A stretch of 64,000 nt of DNA from CAILZL01 sp050248275 (lineage in GTDB: Bacteria; Pseudomonadota; Gammaproteobacteria; Steroidobacterales; Steroidobacteraceae), in the NCBI GenBank assembly GCA_050248275.1, contig JBFWSR010000003.1:1-64000 (forward strand). The letters run 5' to 3'. Positions 24,962 to 34,274 of this stretch are shown here, piece by piece. Below the pieces are notes generated by a model. The model searched no databases and was not told the origin of the DNA. It saw nothing but the letters and a program-made list of their open reading frames with translations. How positions within the stretch are numbered: the first letter of the stretch is position 1; every line of letters begins with the position of its first letter. Position numbers and translations under genes: made by a program.

Positions 24962-25500
24962 CTTCACTTTCCGTATGTAGTAAGTATTGTAGAGCCAGCT
25001 GAGCCTCGCTCGACAAGGCCTGCCCGCTACTGTTGTACCAGTTCTGGTCTGGTACTGATCAAATTCAAATAGGCAGCATCGTTGCATGCAACCAAATGAT
25101 GCGTGAATGATTTCCGCTCGTGCCACCCTGGTGCCGTTTTATCTGTTTTGCAATGCATCTGCTGCGCACTCCCGTCTCCTTGATGATGGTAGGCGCAAAC
25201 CATCAGTCAAACGCTGATTGGCAGGTATATCGATGCCGCAATGCTGTTGCAAAATGTGCCGCGATGTTGGCAATTGGCATGCAGCAAGATAAAAGTTGCT
25301 TGTCGGTGATCATGTTGGCACGTTGTTTTCATGTACTGTTTCACGGAACTGGTTCCGGATCGGAGTAGTCTCAAGCTTAAGTCAAGTAAATTCCGCGCGA
25401 TAAATTCGTGAATCAACGTTGATTTCGATTCCAGGGAAGGGTGAAGCAACAAGATGGCGGTTGTGGTTGGGTACGGCTTCGCAATGACGGAGGAGTGACC
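24962..25500. other. Non-coding stretch between tRNA-Arg and prkA
   Basis: About 540 bp without a supportable gene; short frames on both strands show no family signature. It holds a sigma-54-like site (25315-25331) and otherwise AT-richer sequence near prkA, the likely control region of the prkA operon. Confidence 0.6.
25315..25331 (+). promoter_or_regulatory. Sigma-54-like promoter candidate for prkA-yeaH-spoVR
   Basis: TTGGCACG at the -24 position fits the consensus fully, but the -12 element reads TTTTCA where TTGCA is expected, so the -12 G is missing. It is about 170 bp before the prkA ATG. The E. coli yeaGH operon is under NtrC/sigma-54, which makes the match worth testing. Confidence 0.35.
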
Positions 25501-27456
25501 ATGCAGTCCGACATCGGTAACAACGCGACTGGCCGCCAGTCGAAGTTTGTTGAGTCTCTGAGCGCCTTTGGCAGGCAGCACAAGGCCAAGCACTGGGAAG
25601 GTACTTTCGGCGACTTTCTCAATGACGTGCTGTCGCAGGCGGCGCGTGGGCTGGCGCGAACCAGTCATCAATACATCTGGGACATGCTGCGCTGGTACGG
25701 CAAATCTGCTGCCAGTACCGATGAAACCATCAAGTCCCGTGAATTGTTCCAGCGAGAATTGTTCGGCATTGACGAACCGCTGGCGCGAGTGATTGATTAC
25801 TTCAAGGCTGCTGCAGCCGGTTCTGATGTAGGACGGCGTTTGCTGTTATTGCTTGGGCCGCCTTCCGGCGGCAAATCGACCATGGCCATTCTGCTCAAGC
25901 GGGGGCTTGAGGAATACAGTCGTACTGATGAGGGTGCGGTGTACGCCATCAAGGGCTCTCCCATGCACGAGTCACCGCTCAATCTGATTCCCACCAGCTT
26001 GCGCGCGGAATTCCGTGAGTCCTATGGTGTGGAACTGACGGGCGAGCTGAGTCCCTGGGCGCGTGACAAACTCCAGCGTGAATATGAAGGCGACTATCTG
26101 CGTGTGCCGGTCGAACGTGTGTTCCTGTCCGAAGCCATGCGCATGGGAGTAGGGACATATGCGCCGCACGATCCCACCACGGCTGATATTGCCGATCTGG
26201 TGGGCTCGGTCGATCTGTCGAAGGTGGCTGAAGTGGGTGATGAAGGTGATCCGCGCGCCTGGTCCTGGTCGGGCGCCGTCTATGCGGCCAGCCGCGGCAT
26301 GCTGGAAATGATCGAAATTCTCAAGGTCAAGCGCGAATTCCTGTATCTGCTGCTGACCCTGACGCAAGAGAAGAACGTGAAGGTATCGCGCTTTCCGTTG
26401 ATCTATCTCGATGAAACCATCGTCGCGCATACCAATCTGGCCGAGTTTCACAAGTTCTTGCAGGAAAAGGAAAATGAGGCACTGCTGGATCGCATGGTCA
26501 TCATCAAGGTGCCTTATGCGCTTTCATATAAGGACGAGTCGCGCATCTATCAGAAACTGGTCTCCGGCGCGCCCGCGTTCCGCGATGTGCACCTTGACCC
26601 GCACGTGCTCAAGCTGGCTGCCGTGTTTTCGATTCTGACGCGCCTGCAAAAGCCGGAAAAGGAAGGTCTGGATCTGGCCAAGAAGCTGCGTATCTATGCC
26701 GGCGAAAGTGTCGAAGGGTTTGGCGAGAATGAAGCGCAGCGCCTGCGTGCCGAAGCGCCTGATGAAGGACTGGGCGGCGTTAGTCCGCGTTTCATCGTCA
26801 ATGCCATTTCCAATGCAATTACCCGCACCGATGCCAGCAGCCTGACCAGCATGGAGTTGTTGCTGGCGCTCAAGGATTCGGTGGAGAGCGATGCGCGCAT
26901 GGATGCCAAGCAGAAGAAACAATGGATCGATTTTCTGGTGCTGGCGCGCAAGGACTTCTACAACCGCTGGGTCAAGGAAGATGTGCATCGCGCATTGTTT
27001 GCCTCGTTTGAAGAAGAGGCGCAGCAATTGCTGGAGAAATATCTGGATGAAGTCGAGGCCTCGCTGGATCACCGTGAGGTCACCGACCCCATCACCAATG
27101 AGGTCCGTCCGGCGGATGAACGGTTCATGCGGCAGGTGGAGGAAAAGATCAAGGTTTCCGATTCCGGCAAGCATTCCTTCCGTCAGGAAGTGGTGCGCAA
27201 GGCCATGGTGGCCTTCAAGGCGGGCGAGAAGTTCACGCTCAACAGTCATGCGCGCATGCACGAAGCCATCGAACAATACCTGTTTGAGGAGCGTCGCGAT
27301 GTGTTGCGACTGGTGACTTCCAGTTCGCGACCAGATGACGAGGCGCGCAAGAAAGTATCGGCCGTGCAACAAAGACTGGTGAACGAATATGGCTATGACG
27401 AGCACAGTGCCAAGGAAGCACTGAACTATGTAACGACATTGTTGGCTCAGGAGTAA
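25501..27456 (+). CDS. prkA: PrkA/YeaG family serine protein kinase (AAA+)
   Basis: A 651-residue protein. An AAA+ domain (Walker A LLLGPPSGGKSTMAILLK near residue 120, EGAVYAIKGSPMHE after it) precedes a C-terminal helical PrkA domain (about residues 400-640). E. coli YeaG is a stress and nitrogen-starvation kinase acting in one operon with YeaH. The ATG at 25501 follows GGAGGAG; the in-frame extension to 25441 has no family match. The downstream yeaH and spoVR genes are spaced by 25 and 9 bp. Confidence 0.95.
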   Translation: MQSDIGNNATGRQSKFVESLSAFGRQHKAKHWEGTFGDFLNDVLSQAARGLARTSHQYIWDMLRWYGKSAASTDETIKSRELFQRELFGIDEPLARVIDYFKAAAAGSDVGRRLLLLLGPPSGGKSTMAILLKRGLEEYSRTDEGAVYAIKGSPMHESPLNLIPTSLRAEFRESYGVELTGELSPWARDKLQREYEGDYLRVPVERVFLSEAMRMGVGTYAPHDPTTADIADLVGSVDLSKVAEVGDEGDPRAWSWSGAVYAASRGMLEMIEILKVKREFLYLLLTLTQEKNVKVSRFPLIYLDETIVAHTNLAEFHKFLQEKENEALLDRMVIIKVPYALSYKDESRIYQKLVSGAPAFRDVHLDPHVLKLAAVFSILTRLQKPEKEGLDLAKKLRIYAGESVEGFGENEAQRLRAEAPDEGLGGVSPRFIVNAISNAITRTDASSLTSMELLLALKDSVESDARMDAKQKKQWIDFLVLARKDFYNRWVKEDVHRALFASFEEEAQQLLEKYLDEVEASLDHREVTDPITNEVRPADERFMRQVEEKIKVSDSGKHSFRQEVVRKAMVAFKAGEKFTLNSHARMHEAIEQYLFEERRDVLRLVTSSSRPDDEARKKVSAVQQRLVNEYGYDEHSAKEALNYVTTLLAQE

Positions 27457-27481
27457 GACATTCCCGGGTCAGGAGGTTACG

Positions 27482-28636
27482 GTGAGCGAACACGATGCCA
27501 CACTGACGAGATCCCATATCAATGGCTGGTACGAATTGTTCTCGCGCGGCGCCAGGGACTGGTTGCGACACAACGAGAAAGTGCGTGATGCAGTCCGCCA
27601 GCATCTGCCTGAGATTGTGGCGGGCGCCGATGTCATGGGCAGTGGTGGACGCACAGTGAAAGTGCCGGTGAAAATGCTCGAGCATTATCACTTCCGACTG
27701 AGTCAGCAACCGCAGCGCCAGGGTGTCGGTCAAGGGCAGGCCAGGCCGGGCGATGTGCTTGCAGAAAGATCGCCGCAGGGCGCCCCCGGCAAAGGCAAGG
27801 GTGGTAACGACGGGGGTGGCATCGAATTCACGCTGGAATTCAAGATTGACGACATTGTCGATTGGCTGTGGGAAGAGATGGAGCTGCCCAACCTCAAGGC
27901 GCGCGTGGGCAAGTCCGAATCCACCGATTGGGCGCGCGAGGGCTGGGATCGCAAGGGCGCACGCTCGCGCCTGGATCGTCGCCGTTCGTTGCGCGAATCG
28001 GTCAAGCGTCGCGCGATTCAAACCGACGGTCCCAACTTTACCGATGATGATCTGCGTTTCCGGCAACTGAATCAGCGTCAACAGCCGTCCATACAGGCCG
28101 TGGTGTTTTTTCTCATGGATGTGTCGGGCAGCATGACCGATGCCGATCGCAAACTGGCCAAGACGTTTTTCTTCTGGGCAACACAGGGATTGAAACGCCA
28201 GTACCGGCACCTGGATACGGTGTTTGTGGCGCATACCACCGAAGCCTGGGAGTTCAGCGAGGAAGAATTCTTCCAGGTCAGCGGTAGCGGCGGTACCGTG
28301 ACATCGACGGGCTTGAACAAGGTGCGTGAAATCATTGCCGAGCGTTACAGTCCGGCGCGCTACAACATCTACTTGTTCTATGCCTCGGATGGCGACAACT
28401 TTTCTGCAGACCGCGAAGCGTCTGAATCGGCCATGCAGGAACTGACGACGCTGAGCAATTATTGTGGTTATCTTGAAGTATCGTCAGGCACGCAGCAAAA
28501 CCTGGCTACCGAAGTGGGTTATCTGTTCCGCGAGTTTGCCGAGCGTGGCCGGCCGGTTGGCAGCTTCGCCATCGCAGAGCTGGAAAACACCTGGGATGCG
28601 GTACGGCATTTCTTCAGGCATCAGGCAAGCGCATAG
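27482..28636 (+). CDS. yeaH: YeaH/DUF444 family protein with VWA fold
   Basis: A 384-residue protein. The N-terminal part is basic with a Gly-rich linker (about residues 85-120), and the C-terminal half is a VWA-like domain with the metal site motif FLMDVSGSMTDADRKLAK and LFYASDGDNF. It is the partner of the PrkA/YeaG kinase in the nitrogen and stationary-phase response. GTG start at 27482 after AGGAGG. Second gene of the prkA-yeaH-spoVR operon. Confidence 0.94.
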   Translation: MSEHDATLTRSHINGWYELFSRGARDWLRHNEKVRDAVRQHLPEIVAGADVMGSGGRTVKVPVKMLEHYHFRLSQQPQRQGVGQGQARPGDVLAERSPQGAPGKGKGGNDGGGIEFTLEFKIDDIVDWLWEEMELPNLKARVGKSESTDWAREGWDRKGARSRLDRRRSLRESVKRRAIQTDGPNFTDDDLRFRQLNQRQQPSIQAVVFFLMDVSGSMTDADRKLAKTFFFWATQGLKRQYRHLDTVFVAHTTEAWEFSEEEFFQVSGSGGTVTSTGLNKVREIIAERYSPARYNIYLFYASDGDNFSADREASESAMQELTTLSNYCGYLEVSSGTQQNLATEVGYLFREFAERGRPVGSFAIAELENTWDAVRHFFRHQASA

Positions 28637-28645
28637 GTGATGTTA

Positions 28646-30013
28646 ATGAGTGGCGAATGGCGCGATTACCTGCCGAAAGTCGAGAAGCTGGCCACTTCAT
28701 TGGGGCTGAGTTTCAATCCGGTCGATTTTGAGGCTGTGCCGCAAAGTTTCATGATGGAAATTTCAGTATATGGCCTGCCGGTGCGCATGCCGCACTGGTC
28801 GTTCGGCGTGCGCTACATCTATCAGTTGATTCAGCATCAGATGGGCAACTCGCGCCTGTTTGAGGTGGTGTTTCCCGGTAATCCCGGCCACGCCTATCTG
28901 GCGCAGAACAACAGTCTGGCTGAGAATGTACTGGTGACAGCACATGTGCTGGGACACGCGGACTTCTCGCGGAACAATCTGCTGTTTCATCGTGCGCAAT
29001 CGCAGATCAGCGAGCATATCGTCGAGCATGCAGCGAATCATGCCCGCCAGATTGCACGCGCCATTGAAGAGTACGGCGCCGAGCGTGTTGAAGTGGTGCT
29101 GGATGCGGCGCTGGCGCTGGAGCAGCACATTGATACCAATCATCGCCTGCGGCGTGAACGTTATCCCGAATATCTGTCTGTCAAGCCGTTACATCGCGAT
29201 GGCGAATTTGCCCGTCGCTTTGCCGCGCTGGATCCGGAGCTGGCGGCTCAAGGCACGGCAACTCCACGACAGCGTGCGCCCATCCCGCCCCACCCGGAGC
29301 GCGATCTGCTGTGGTTCATCGCGCAATATGCACCGGAGCTGGAAGGCTGGGAGCGCGATATTTTCCTGGCAGTGCGCGAGGAGTCGTTCTACTTCTATCC
29401 GGTCTTTGCCACGCAGATCATGAATGAAGGGTGGGCGTCATACTGGCATGCACGCCTGCTGCGCGAAGCGGATTTCATGCCGCAGGCAGCTTATCTGGAT
29501 GCCATCAAATGCCACTCGGATGTGGTGCGTCCCTATGCGCCGGATCAGCACATTGCCCTGTCCATCAATCCCTATCATCTGGGCTTTACCATGTGGGAGA
29601 AAATCATCGAGCGCGATGGCATCGAGGCGGCGCGCGCCATCATGCAGCAGGATGATGATTTCAGTTTTGTGCGTAATTATCTCGATGAAAATCTGGCGGA
29701 TGAACTCAATCTGTTCAAGTTCAATGCCGAAGCCAATGGCCGTGTTGAAGTGAAGGAAGCCAAATTGAGTGATTTGCATGAAGCCCTGCTCGCACCCAAG
29801 TACAACTTCGGTGCGCCATCCATCGCCGCCTCGCACATTCATGTGGATGGCAGTCTGGAGCTGCAGCATGACTATCAGACCGATGGCCGCGGTCTGGATG
29901 TGGAGCGCGGCCGGAAAGTGCTGGAATACATCCAGCGAGTCTGGCGCCGGCCCATCGTCCTGCATACCGTGGATGACGAGGACGCACCCCTGGAGCTGCG
30001 CGATACGCACTGA
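28646..30013 (+). CDS. SpoVR/YcgB family protein
   Basis: A 455-residue protein with family blocks MPHWSFGVRYIYQ, NPGHAYLAQNN, VLGHADFSRNNLLF, ERDLLWFIAQYAP, IFLAVREESFYFYPVFATQIMNEGWASYWHARL and the conserved NPYHLGFTMWEKI. SpoVR takes part in spore cortex formation in Bacillus; in non-sporing proteobacteria it accompanies prkA-yeaH and is stress-induced, with unknown biochemistry. The ATG at 28646 is chosen for the AGGTGA before it; ATG 28640 and GTG 28637 are alternatives. It is somewhat shorter than the ~510-residue E. coli YcgB. Confidence 0.93.
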   Translation: MSGEWRDYLPKVEKLATSLGLSFNPVDFEAVPQSFMMEISVYGLPVRMPHWSFGVRYIYQLIQHQMGNSRLFEVVFPGNPGHAYLAQNNSLAENVLVTAHVLGHADFSRNNLLFHRAQSQISEHIVEHAANHARQIARAIEEYGAERVEVVLDAALALEQHIDTNHRLRRERYPEYLSVKPLHRDGEFARRFAALDPELAAQGTATPRQRAPIPPHPERDLLWFIAQYAPELEGWERDIFLAVREESFYFYPVFATQIMNEGWASYWHARLLREADFMPQAAYLDAIKCHSDVVRPYAPDQHIALSINPYHLGFTMWEKIIERDGIEAARAIMQQDDDFSFVRNYLDENLADELNLFKFNAEANGRVEVKEAKLSDLHEALLAPKYNFGAPSIAASHIHVDGSLELQHDYQTDGRGLDVERGRKVLEYIQRVWRRPIVLHTVDDEDAPLELRDTH

Positions 30014-30083
30014 AGCGATTGCTGCGTGACCTGTCTCCCTGCTTTGGCTACGATCCGGTCAGGCAATCCGTCAGAGTGGTTTC

Positions 30084-30917
30084 ATGCTGGAACAGTCATT
30101 GAGTGGTCGCGTCATTGCCGTGCCGGAAGCGCGGCAACTGGATGTATTCGCCGGTTTGCTGGAACGGCGTGGCGGCCGTGTATTGAGATGTCCGCTGGTG
30201 TCGATCAAGGATGCGCCCGATCCACAGCCGGTGTTGGCCTGGATCGAAATATTCACGTCTGGTGGCTGTGACGACCTGATCCTGCTCACCGGGGAAGGCC
30301 TGCGGCGCATCCTGTCCTGTATCGAACAGCATCAACCCGGTTGGCGCGCTCAATTCCTGGAGAGACTTGCTCAGGTGCGAACCGTCACGCGCGGTCCCAA
30401 ACCTGCGCGGGTGCTGCGTGAGCTGGGATTGCAGTCGCATCTTGCCGCCACCGAACCCACTACGGCCGGCGTGATTGCAGCGCTCAAAGCGCTGCACCTG
30501 CAAGGATGCCGTGTCGGTGTGCAGTTGTATGGCGCCGAACCCAATCTGCCGTTGATTGACTATTTGCGCAGTGCAGGTGCACAGCCGCTGGTAGTGGCGC
30601 CCTATATCTATGCCGATGCGATTGACGATGCACAGGTGCGTGACCTGATTGCACGCATGGCCGCCGGTGAAGTGGACATCATCGCTTTCACCAGCATGGC
30701 GCAGGTGAGTCGCTTGTTTGCCGTGGGCGAGGCGACCACCTTGCAGGCGGCCTTTGCCCGGGTGCAGGTGGCGGCGGTCGGGCCGGTGGTGCGCGATGCC
30801 CTGGCCAGACAGGGGGTGACTGCCAATTACATGCCGGAAGAGGCTTTTTTCATGAAGCCGCTGGTCAGCGTAATGGCTGGCGGTATGGCAGACGGTAGCG
30901 GAACGGCGATGCCATGA
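30084..30917 (+). CDS. HemD-like (uroporphyrinogen-III synthase family) protein
   Basis: A 277-residue protein with the two-lobed HemD layout: LSGRVIAVPEARQLDVFAGLLERRG, then LILLTGEGLRRIL, a linker, RVGVQLYGAEPNLPLIDYL and DIIAFTSMAQVSRLFAV, and VAAVGPVVRDALARQGV at the C-terminus. The genuine hemD is in the hem operon at 12433-13215, so this is a paralogue of uncertain role. The stop overlaps the next ATG (ATGA at 30914-30917), tying it to an AtaL-like gene. It follows spoVR by 70 bp. Confidence 0.8.
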   Translation: MLEQSLSGRVIAVPEARQLDVFAGLLERRGGRVLRCPLVSIKDAPDPQPVLAWIEIFTSGGCDDLILLTGEGLRRILSCIEQHQPGWRAQFLERLAQVRTVTRGPKPARVLRELGLQSHLAATEPTTAGVIAALKALHLQGCRVGVQLYGAEPNLPLIDYLRSAGAQPLVVAPYIYADAIDDAQVRDLIARMAAGEVDIIAFTSMAQVSRLFAVGEATTLQAAFARVQVAAVGPVVRDALARQGVTANYMPEEAFFMKPLVSVMAGGMADGSGTAMP

Positions 30918-31390
30918 GGTTCGAACATCTGATCCAGGTGAATGACCCGCTTAGCCTCTTGATCGAACCGTTGACCCGGGCACAACTATGGCGAGGCTTG
31001 ATGTTGCGTGCCGAACAGCCTTGCATATTCATGGAGCATCTGGACGGGGCGCGTATTGTTGCCCGTGGCGAATGGTCGCTGGCGCGTGAACTGGACTTTG
31101 GCTCTTTCAAAGTACGCGACCGGGTGCGACTGGAACCGATGCAACGTATCGTGATTGAAACCGAGGCCGCCCAGGATCGCGGTGTCGGTACGCTGAGCGT
31201 CAGTATCGAGGAACCGGGCAACGGGCTGCTGCAATTGCGCTTCGAATACCGGCTGGAGCGCGTGCGCATGGACGATGCGGCACAGGAAGCCATGTACGAT
31301 CAGTTCATCAAGTCGGCCTACATCGCAGCCGACATTGATTGCGTGCGCATCATTCGCCAGCGCGTGGCGGAAGAAGCGTGGGCGCCTTGA
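30914..31390 (+). CDS. AtaL-like SRPBCC (DUF1857) protein
   Basis: A 158-residue protein matching the DUF1857/AtaL-like family: FEHLIQVNDPL, LIEPLTRAQLWRGLMLRAEQP and a C-terminal DQFIKSAYIAADIDCVRIIRQ. These are single-domain SRPBCC (START-like) folds that bind small hydrophobic ligands, with no assigned reaction. Its start overlaps the HemD-like gene by 4 nt, so the two are translationally coupled; the ligand could be a tetrapyrrole or aromatic compound, but that is speculation. Confidence 0.8.
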   Translation: MRFEHLIQVNDPLSLLIEPLTRAQLWRGLMLRAEQPCIFMEHLDGARIVARGEWSLARELDFGSFKVRDRVRLEPMQRIVIETEAAQDRGVGTLSVSIEEPGNGLLQLRFEYRLERVRMDDAAQEAMYDQFIKSAYIAADIDCVRIIRQRVAEEAWAP

Positions 31391-31399
31391 CGACAGGCC

Positions 31400-32401
31400 C
31401 TAGGCCTTGACCCACAGGAGTTTCAATCGGTCCAGCGCCAATGAGCGAATGTGCTGTACCGGATTCTTTTCCCAGGCGAAACACGGCGGATCGCGCCGCA
31501 GCAGCGGCCAGCGCTCGGTGCGCAATATCTCTTCCAGATAACTGAGGTGCGATTCGATGGCTTCGATGTACGGGTTGTGGCCGTTGAACAGCAGTTCGAG
31601 ATGGCGGTAGACGCTGCCGAATTCGCCATCCAGGTGTGAGCGCCTGATCGACTGCACAAACTCTGGCGTGCCGCGCAGCACGTCCAGGCCCGAGCTGTAC
31701 CTGACCTTGGTCTGCCCCGTGTCCATGTCTTCCGCCACGGCGATGCCGCCCAGGATGAATTCCGGATACAGGCGGTCGCGGCATTTTTCCAGATAACAGC
31801 GGTCCGACATCTGGGCAATCAGATCTGCGGTGCCCAGCAGATGGCCGGTGGTGCGATCCAGCGCACTGTCCAGATGAATCAGATCGAAACTCAGTTCATA
31901 ACCCGTGAAGTGGATGATCTGCGTGGCCACGGGAATCCAGTCGCCCAGGTCGATGACGCGCAGGTAGCGTGCCAGAAATTCTGCGCCGCGCGATACATGA
32001 CTCAAGGTCAGTTCCGCGCCATTGCGCACTGCCGTGTTGTCGAGTTCGCGGATGTAGCCGGCGTCGTGGAACAACGCGCAAATTACGCACAGCATGGCGC
32101 GTTCCGGGCCGATGCGTAGTTCGCTGCGTTGCGCACGATCATAAGCAACGCACAGACGCGCAGCGGCCAGCGTGCCGTCCAGCGAATGCTGCATGTCATG
32201 ATAAACCGTGTCGCAGCCGTGGTAACCGGGATATTCGCCCTTGTACAGCCGGGCAAAATCGGCGAAGGCCGTATCCAGACGGTCAAAGGAAAAATACGGC
32301 CAGGTCTGCGCATACAACTCGCGCACGGCACGGCGCACAGCATCCGGTGAGCTCACCTGAATGGTATTGGTAACGTCGTAATCATTGCGCCGGTATTGCA
32401 T
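31400..32401 (-). CDS. HD-domain phosphohydrolase-like protein
   Basis: A 333-residue protein with HD-superfamily metal ligands: YHDMQHSLDGTLAAARL for the first His, CALFHDAGYIRE for the HD pair, and conserved His/Asp residues further on (LGTADLIAQMSDRCYLEK). It lacks the GYP motif, so cyclic-di-GMP hydrolysis is unlikely to be read from sequence alone. No partner domain is present. It converges on the AtaL-like gene. Confidence 0.7.
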   Translation of the reverse strand: MQYRRNDYDVTNTIQVSSPDAVRRAVRELYAQTWPYFSFDRLDTAFADFARLYKGEYPGYHGCDTVYHDMQHSLDGTLAAARLCVAYDRAQRSELRIGPERAMLCVICALFHDAGYIRELDNTAVRNGAELTLSHVSRGAEFLARYLRVIDLGDWIPVATQIIHFTGYELSFDLIHLDSALDRTTGHLLGTADLIAQMSDRCYLEKCRDRLYPEFILGGIAVAEDMDTGQTKVRYSSGLDVLRGTPEFVQSIRRSHLDGEFGSVYRHLELLFNGHNPYIEAIESHLSYLEEILRTERWPLLRRDPPCFAWEKNPVQHIRSLALDRLKLLWVKA

Positions 32402-32545
32402 TGGTAAGCGACAGGGGTAAATGCACTGCAGGTGCCAAGAGTCTAATCTCCTTCGATAGGAAGTCTACGGCGCACCGGAAACAGGCAGGCCAATTTGCGC
32501 GGTAAATTTCAAATGCGCGAAGCGCCGCACATTTGGCATTGCCCG

Positions 32546-33310
32546 TTATGCAAATTCGGCAATGACCGGTGTGTGATCGGAAGGGCGCTCCTGCTTGCGG
32601 GGCTCCTTGTCGATGACACACCTTGCACAGGCCTCAGACATTTGCTGACTGGTCAGAATCAGGTCGATGCGCAGGCCTGCGTTACGACGGAAACCCGCGG
32701 CGCGATAGTCCCACCAGCTGAAGCTTTTTTCAGCCTGTTCGAATTTGCGGAATACATCGCTCAATCCCAGTTCCAGCAGGATGCGCAAGGCGCTGCGTTC
32801 CGGTTCGCTGACATGTACCGAGCCTGTCCAGGCCTGCGGGTCATGCACGTCGCGATCTTCCGGCGCGATATTGAAATCGCCCAGCAACACCAGTTTTTCA
32901 TGTTGCATGAGTTCGGCGCGCACATAGTCCGTGAGCGCATTCAGCCAGCCAAGCTTGTACTGGAACTTGTCGGAGTCCAGGGCCTGGCCATTGGGCACGT
33001 ACACATTGATGATGCGCACGCCATTGATGGTGGTGGCCAGTACTCGCTTCTGTTCGTCGGCAAAGCCGGGAATGCCAGCGACTACATTCTCAGGTGGAGC
33101 CTTCGACAGGATGGCCACGCCGTTGTATGTACGTTGACCGCTGAATGCGGCGTGAAGGTCCAGCGCTTGCAATGCATCAATGGGGAATTCGCTGTCCTGG
33201 AGCTTGGTTTCCTGCAGCGCGATGACATCGGCCTGACCGGTCTGATGCCAGGCATGCAATTGCGGCAGGCGCACCCGCAGCGAATTCACGTTCCAGGTGG
33301 CAATGCGCAT
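32546..33310 (-). CDS. xthA: Exodeoxyribonuclease III, XthA type
   Basis: The E. coli-type AP endonuclease/3'-5' exonuclease, 254 residues. Motifs: RIATWNVNSLRVRLPQ, IALQETKLQDSEFP, LLGDFNIAPEDRDVHDPQAW, FSWWDYRAAGFRRNAGLRIDLILTS and the C-terminal PSDHTPVIAEF. All catalytic residues are visible. A second, ExoA-type paralogue is at 1469-2266. It stands alone, with about 150 bp upstream without a gene. Confidence 0.95.
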   Translation of the reverse strand: MRIATWNVNSLRVRLPQLHAWHQTGQADVIALQETKLQDSEFPIDALQALDLHAAFSGQRTYNGVAILSKAPPENVVAGIPGFADEQKRVLATTINGVRIINVYVPNGQALDSDKFQYKLGWLNALTDYVRAELMQHEKLVLLGDFNIAPEDRDVHDPQAWTGSVHVSEPERSALRILLELGLSDVFRKFEQAEKSFSWWDYRAAGFRRNAGLRIDLILTSQQMSEACARCVIDKEPRKQERPSDHTPVIAEFA

Positions 33311-33461
33311 CGGGGAAAAGACCTCATTAAAATCTTGCTGACGGTGTTTCCGGCGGAGTGTTTGGCTGTCACCTGGTTACACGCACAAGTCTTGTGATAA
33401 AGAGAATCGGGACATGATCTCGTCACCGCTGTTTTCAGCATGGTACGTGCCCTGGCAGCGG

Positions 33462-34274
33462 TCAGCCAGCCATTGCCAGCGTCGCCAGACTCCATACGAT
33501 GAATACGATGCCGGCGATGCGTCCGGTCATCGCGCCATGCGGCGCGATCTTTTCAAGCGACACCAGCAGCGAAATCAGCGCAATCCAGACGAGGTTCATG
33601 ATGCCGCCTACGAACAGCAGCGCCATGAGAATCCAGCAGCAGCCGATGCACCAGATGCCGTGTTCCAGTCCCATGCGCAGCGCGCCCAGACGCCCCTGAC
33701 GCATGTGTTCGGTGAGGAACGCAACCGGGCCACGGCAATGTTTGAGACAGGCATGTTTGAGGGGCGAGAGCTGATACAGGCCGGCAGCGGCCAATACCAC
33801 GGCGGAGAGCGTGGCGCTTTGCGACCACAGCATCATCCGCGAAATCAATCCTGCGTATTGCAGGGAATATTGCAGCAGGGTTGCTGCAATCGAGAATGCC
33901 AGCCAGGCGACGAGATAACCCGTCATCAGAATGGCGGTATGAACATACGGGGCGGTGCGTTGTGGTCTGCCGGCATGACGCATCACGCGCCCGTAGAGCA
34001 GCACCAGCGGCGCTGCACTGGGCGTCATCATGGCGATCATCATGATCCACCACATGAATACCACTGTCAGCCAGGTGATGGGTGGCATTGTCATGCCGGG
34101 CATGGGTTCGGCAATCAGATGCGGAAACAGCGCCAGCCTGGTCATGGCCGGCGCTGTCATGCCCATGCCCGCTCCCTGCCAGATGTAGAACCAGGCGAGA
34201 GCCGTCAGCATCGCCAGTGCCGTTGCTGTTGCGGCACGTTCGTGCCGCAACAGCTTCTCAACAATGACGCTCAC
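33462..34274 (-). CDS. DUF2182 membrane protein (predicted metal-binding)
   Basis: A 270-residue integral membrane protein with about seven hydrophobic segments. DUF2182 hallmarks are the Met-rich first half (MTMPPITWLTVVFMWWIMMIAMMTPSAAP), LSPLKHACLKHCRGP with paired Cys/His, and GLEHGIWCIGCCWILMALLFVGGIMNLVW. The Met/Cys/His content suggests a metal site, but no function is established. The GTG start overlaps the DUF1326 stop by 4 nt. Confidence 0.88.
   Translation of the reverse strand: MSVIVEKLLRHERAATATALAMLTALAWFYIWQGAGMGMTAPAMTRLALFPHLIAEPMPGMTMPPITWLTVVFMWWIMMIAMMTPSAAPLVLLYGRVMRHAGRPQRTAPYVHTAILMTGYLVAWLAFSIAATLLQYSLQYAGLISRMMLWSQSATLSAVVLAAAGLYQLSPLKHACLKHCRGPVAFLTEHMRQGRLGALRMGLEHGIWCIGCCWILMALLFVGGIMNLVWIALISLLVSLEKIAPHGAMTGRIAGIVFIVWSLATLAMAG

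Noticed and set aside
24896..25126. Minus-strand frame with ARRDSNPRPLASEASTL
   Set aside because: Antisense translation of tRNA-Arg; known spurious motif.
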